DNA from: Lophius americanus
Taxonomy: Eukaryota > Chordata > Actinopteri > Lophiiformes > Lophiidae
NCBI GenBank assembly: GCA_037951165.1
Contig: JBBDHG010000006.1
Location: 1,302,001-1,366,000, forward strand
DNA length: 64,000 bases
Direction: 5' to 3'
A program made the translations under genes and the position numbers. Positions 59,200-64,000 of the stretch are shown one piece after another. The notes beneath the pieces were generated by a model. The model had not been told where the DNA came from. It saw nothing but the letters and a program-made list of their open reading frames with translations, and ran no database searches. Each line of letters opens with the position of its first letter. Position 1 is the first letter of the stretch.

Positions 59200-60360
59200 T
59201 TTTTATAGTCATAAGCTCAAACGATTATGGGATGCTCACACAAATGTGAGATCTTCGTGTCTAATGATGCTTAATAATGCAAATTATTCTGTAAATCCAA
59301 CAGAAATAAAGCCTTAATTAAGTGCGCTTGCTGCATCTAACTAAAGTTAGCACCTACTGGAATGTTTTTACAGTGTGGCCCTGCAGCAAGTGTCTGTATT
59401 ATAATTGATATACTTGGCATACAGAGACAAAATTGCCCTCTGCACCAGCTAAAACCAAATGAAAGTATATAACGGCATCGACTCGGAGTCTTCTGCAGTG
59501 TCATAACTCGTATGTAAATCTCTGTAGCCGGGGATCGCAGACCTTCATTAAGTGTGCTTCGCTAGATTTATGAAGTGATCTGTGCAGAAGTCGTTTGTAG
59601 ACGCTGCTTGCTTCAGACCTGGCCATGATGAATATACTCTGCTTGGCTCTGGCTGGACTGTTGAATCTGAAATGGCTGTTGCTTGTTTCCAGAGGAGGAT
59701 GGAGCGCTCCCGTTTATTCTCGGACACCTACTGCATTGACCTTTAACAAAATATGCCACCAATCTTCCAAAAGGGCATTCATTCCTTTAAGTGTTTTTTT
59801 CCATTATGATTCCTTTACAGTCGGAACATTGTGAAGGGACATTAAGTCTGTAACAAAAAGCAGAGCTTTGGCTCTTATTATTTTTGGTCAGTGCCACATA
59901 GAATGGTTAGCATGTATGGTCCTCTTTCCTCATCTCTCTTTCAGTAGCAGTGAATTGGAAGGATAATTTCATACTAATTGCTTTTTTCAGGATGATAATC
60001 CAGACAATAAATTGCAAAGAGGCATAGCTCGTCTTCAGGGAAATATACCCCCATGAAATAAACACTGGTTCCCTTCTGATTGGAATCATGTTCAGCCTCA
60101 CAACAGAACGAACGCTGCTGCCCTGACAGAGAGAAAGCGAGGAAGTTTGAATCAATATTTCCTATCAGAGAACTGACGCTTAAACCAACAATGACCCACA
60201 CTGGATGAGGTCCAAGGCATTGTGTGTTCAGGTGTGTGGTGTAATTGAATTCTCTTTTGAAAAGGCTCCTCTGATTAAACTGAAGAATAAAGGGAAATGC
60301 AATCAAATAGACTCTTGCTTAGGACAAAGAGTTACCTTCATAGTTTGTCATCAAAGTTTT
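59200..60360. promoter_or_regulatory. Possible conserved non-coding region
   Basis: Repeat-free sequence, best at 59280-59640, with CCTTAATTAAGTGCGC near 59311 and an echo CTTCATTAAGTGTGCTTCG near 59544. The echo and balanced composition suggest regulatory DNA, untested. Confidence 0.22.
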
Positions 60361-61504
60361 CTTGATTAATGTGGGACCGGGTTCCTCTATTGGACCAATG
60401 AGAAAAACGCAGAGCATTATTTCAACTGGAATAAGCTTTTCATTTACTTTCTCTCAGGTATATTTTGCCCATGTGTGCACGCTATTATTCATGTGTGTTC
60501 ATAGCTACCAGGTGGTGTATTGTGTTAATAGACGGATAAAAATCAGCGAGGAAATGGCCCTCACAGCACTGACCCCTCCACCACCCCGACTCTATCTATC
60601 AAACTGTCCTCCCTCTGACTTTTCACCTTCTGATCCCCATCTCCTGCTCTGGAGTAAGAGAAAACAGACCAGCACTCCCAGAGCACATTGCAGCCAGTTC
60701 AAGAATGCAGATATATGTCTGGAAACGGAGGCCCTTCAATAAACACATACTGTAAAGCCACGTCAAGGAGAAACATAAATATTCACACTCTAAAACAGTT
60801 TAGGGAAAATGAAAGCTCTGCCTCAAAAATAAAAGTACTTTTGTACTCACTTTTTATTTCCTGTTTGATGAGACAAAAATGTGGACATAATTGGATTGAT
60901 ATAGTCTGAAATTTGAAGTGTCTCCGTACACTTTTCCCATAGCAGTGATTTATTGCCATTTGAGAACTAAAATGGAGAACCTCACAGCCCCACAAATGTT
61001 ACGACATTTTATCCATAAACTTGACAGCACTCAGAGAGCTCACCCCCACCGAGACAACCCAGTTCTCCAATTAGATCACTGAAACTAAAAACAATAGTCC
61101 CCTATAGAAATACGACCCCTGGCAATGAGTTTAAAAACTGGTTTTCATTTTGTAGTTATTGAAGACATTTAATCTCGTTTACTTATTTCTTTGAGATACA
61201 TCTCCCAAAAAACGTTTTTTTTGTCTGAAATTTTGATAACTCATTACAGACATCAAATATACCAGAAAACAAAAGACACAAACATACTTTAGTGTGTGTG
61301 ATGTGTGTAGGTTTGGTGTGAGGAGTTTAAAATGTGAGGCAGTGGTACATAAAACAATATTACTAAAAAAAAAAACTGCTTCATAAACTTAAAGGATTTT
61401 AAATAAAACCCAATATAATAAAATATACTAATAGGGAAGTAAAATAAGATATGTAAAATATATGATCATTTTATAGTCTAATTAGGAGAATGATATACTC
61501 ATAG
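60361..61504. other. Spacer, nothing firm
   Basis: A 126-codon plus frame (60362-60742) has no recognised domain or start context. AT-rich after 61100. Confidence 0.45.
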
Positions 61505-61516
61505 GATATATATGAA

Positions 61517-61820
61517 ATGGTAAATGGACTGTGGTCTGCTCAACCACTCAAAGCGCTTAACAATGTGAGCCAGCATTAACACAAACATTCATACAGTGCA
61601 AGGCTCCAAATGCTCATCAGGAGCGGTAATCATTCCATCACTCACCAATCATTCTGGCCATCATTCACACACCAATTGAACAGCCATTGGGAGCAACTTG
61701 GGGTTCAGGAGCTTGCTCACAGACCCTTTGAAATGTGGACTGCAGTGGCTGGGGATTGAACCACCGGCCTTCATATAAGTGGACAACCAATCTACCATCT
61801 GAGCCACCGTCGGCGCGTAA
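61517..61820 (-). repeat. tRNA-derived SINE, family B
   Basis: Minus strand: GACGGTGGCTCAGATGGTAG (A box), GGTGGTTCAATCCCCAGCC (B box), GAGCAAGCTCCTGAACCCCA, AATGATTGGTGAGTGATGGA and the 3' end AAGCGCTTTGAGTGGTTG. Related copies are at 16975 (-) and 22032 (+). Confidence 0.85.
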
Positions 61821-63110
61821 TACCCATATATTTCATGAAATTTTATGATTATACGATGATGATGCAATTATCACTATCAGATTCCATATTATGTATGATA
61901 TCATCAATATATAAGACAGTTTTTAACGTTTCATTATCAAAGAGGTTGAGAACGGCTAAGGTCATGGGGTGAGAGGGGGTCTAGTTAGACTTTTGGACCT
62001 AGCTCCAAAAGTCAGTGAACCTACATATGGTTGGATTGAGGCATGAGATGTCTCCTGAAGCCTGTCCTAGGAAGGGCCTGACCTGGAGACCTTCCTCAAC
62101 ATGGCCAAATCATAAGAATAGAATGGCCAAATTTGCAGCGCTATTTTTTCTTCTTCTTGCTGAAGAGCTAACGGCTTAAAGTTACGTGACTGAAGCATTA
62201 GCGCTACCCACTGATCATCCAAATGAACCTACTAATAATGTTTATTTAAAGAAATACATTGCGATTAAAAATTCACAATTTCTTTTGTTACATTTATCCA
62301 TTACTTTTATCTGGAGCACAGGATTACTGGACGACAGGGGCAAACACACTGCAACCATCAATATGACAACAAACACATGTACGAATGAATAAAAACATCT
62401 TCATCAAGTTGACAACACACGCATGCTGTAAAAGCCCAAGAAAACTCTTAACCACCACCGTGCATACTGGACTCAGTTGTTGTCATGGCAACGTGTACAC
62501 AACGGTCAGAAGGTCACATACAACAGCTTTTAAAACGGCTGGTTAAGATTTTTCAGCACATATAGAACACATTGTTTACTGTTGTTTGGGTTCAATGCAA
62601 GTTAGGGTCGGTATTAACTTTAGAAGGTTTATTCTTAGTCACATGACTGCATGAACTGGAAGTCAAGAGAAGCTAAAAGTGCGTCTGCAGATGAATCACT
62701 TTTGAGTGTCCTTCGTAAACACTTCCGTTTTCTTGTATCTTTTTTAGATAGTTTTTCTTAATGTTTTGTGTTGGGACTTCTGCATGGTGCGTGGGCTGTG
62801 AAATTGATGAAGATGTTTTTCTTAATTTGCTGCATCAGATGTTGTCGAATTGATGGTTGTGCGTTTGCCCCCGTCGGCCACCGTACATACACGGCTGATG
62901 GGATGCACTTATGTACTAAAGGGCAGAATAATGACTTAAAATTGCTGCAGTGTACTAATCAGTTAAACAGCCATGGGTATACTGTATATAGTTTGATCTC
63001 ATCCAGTCCATAATGCCTTGGTTACATCTGACTTGATCCCAGCTGTATATTTCTGGTTATCTCTCCCCACATCTTTGGATTAATGGATATTGTAGTAGGT
63101 AACATTTGCT
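61821..63110. other. Spacer, nothing recognised
   Basis: No gene or repeat was confidently seen. A frame at 62768-63013 (+) lacks motifs. Confidence 0.45.
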
Positions 63111-63176
63111 GTGATGAAATGCTGCTGCAGTAAAAAGGAAAGGCTTGGCATTGTGCAGATTGCTTTCTCTCTGCCC

Positions 63177-63314
63177 AGGTGTCAGATAGTGGTCAGCAAG
63201 AAACTCTTCAACGGACTTCATCCCATCTCCGCCGACCCAGTGCTGCCCGGCTGTCTGTCTGCAACCCCTCAATCTGTCGACCTGGCAGAGCAAAGAGGAG
63301 AGCAGCAGGACTGA
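63177..63314 (+). other. Weak candidate exon or lncRNA exon
   Basis: A good acceptor (TTGCTTTCTCTCTGCCCAG, ending 63178) precedes a GC-richer open stretch that ends in TGA at 63312-63314. The frame reads CQIVVSKKLFNGLHPISADP and on to EQRGEQQD. No family was recognised. It stands out in composition from its AT-rich surroundings, but may be chance. Confidence 0.2.
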
Positions 63315-64000
63315 ATGGATGTCTGGAAGGCTGAGACCTCTCTTTTTTCAAGTTCCATCTGATAGGACAGGCACAAAGGAACCAATCATGGTTCTGCTGA
63401 AGTCAGTATTTTGGAGACATACAAGTACCGTGTTTGTGTGAAAGAAAGTGAAGGTGAGAATCTAAGAAATTAGATAGTATACTCCTGGTGATTTTACAAT
63501 TTCTGCTATTGTAAACTATTTTCAACCCAACCAATGAATTATGTTTTCATATATGTGTATTTATTAGTTGGTTTGACAACAAGATTGTGCAAAAACTAGT
63601 GGCGGGAGGATCTTGCACCAGAATACACAACATTAAAATTATTATTAGATTAAAATTTTATTTGAATGATTATTCTACTGTGTTTTATAAAAAATTAGGG
63701 AGTCATATAAATGAAATTAACAGGTCAAATTCACATGCACATCATTCACAAGTTTATAGCAGAGAATCTTAAATGCTGTGTTTTTTCCTTCAACAGATTG
63801 AATTTTAATTCCAAATAGTTTTAATACCTGTTTTTACTTGGCAAGGATTTTAATCGCTCAATAAAAACATTTCATTTTTCACTTTGCTGTGTTTTTACAT
63901 ATTTAATTGATTGATTTGATATCTGGCTGCCATGGCGTTACAATGTTACCTCACAGTAAGAAGGTTCTGGTTTCAGGACTGGTATTCTTGAAACATGGCT
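63315..64000. other. Spacer to window end
   Basis: AT-rich with no recognised gene or repeat. Confidence 0.5.

Noticed and set aside
59625..59834. 69-codon frame with a signal-peptide-like start
   Set aside because: The hydrophobic start is short, nothing after it is recognisable, and there is no promoter or splice support.
60362..60742. 126-codon plus frame
   Set aside because: No domain, no start context and no splice pattern; composition shifts along its length.

Overview
The window looks like nuclear DNA of a teleost, probably a percomorph. Evidence: a compact vertebrate-type seven-exon glutamine synthetase gene, abundant teleost-style transposon relics (L2-type LINE with esterase domain, Rex3/RTE, R2/HERO-type LINE with restriction-like endonuclease, L1, two tRNA-derived SINE families, Penelope-like relics, MITEs), and many long microsatellites. 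It is gene-poor: one intact protein-coding gene is recognised in 64 kb.

Layout. 1-345: an L2 fragment and a SINE. 346-2640: AT-rich spacer. 2648-6330: a degenerate, near full-length L2-type LINE on the minus strand (esterase-like, endonuclease, reverse transcriptase, 3' UTR). 6331-13470: spacer with repeat-like stretches and a decayed tandem repeat. 13470-16175: the glutamine synthetase locus, minus strand; TATA and CCAAT boxes at 16023-16062, non-coding exon 1, six coding exons, stop at 14003, possible poly(A) signal at 13900, (AT)n tract downstream. 16175-23740: upstream flank crowded with small repeats, hairpins, SINEs, a MITE and a 101-bp near-perfect palindrome. 23740-25430: repeat-free sequence that may hold a conserved non-coding element. 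26119-34865: a transposon graveyard with nested insertions. 35000-47600: mostly spacer with long microsatellites, a SINE, hairpins and a Penelope-like fragment. 47620-49560: an L1 relic carrying a nested SINE. 49570-64000: spacer, a 321-bp solo LTR with a 5-bp target duplication, another Penelope-like fragment, SINEs, and stretches that may be regulatory.

Only the glutamine synthetase gene appears functional; its exons splice to a 373-codon frame with all GT-AG junctions visible. The rest is spacer and mobile-element debris, possibly with distal enhancers. Family names for repeats come from recognition of motifs by eye; no database search was possible. Conserved-element calls are guesses from sequence texture and need alignment.
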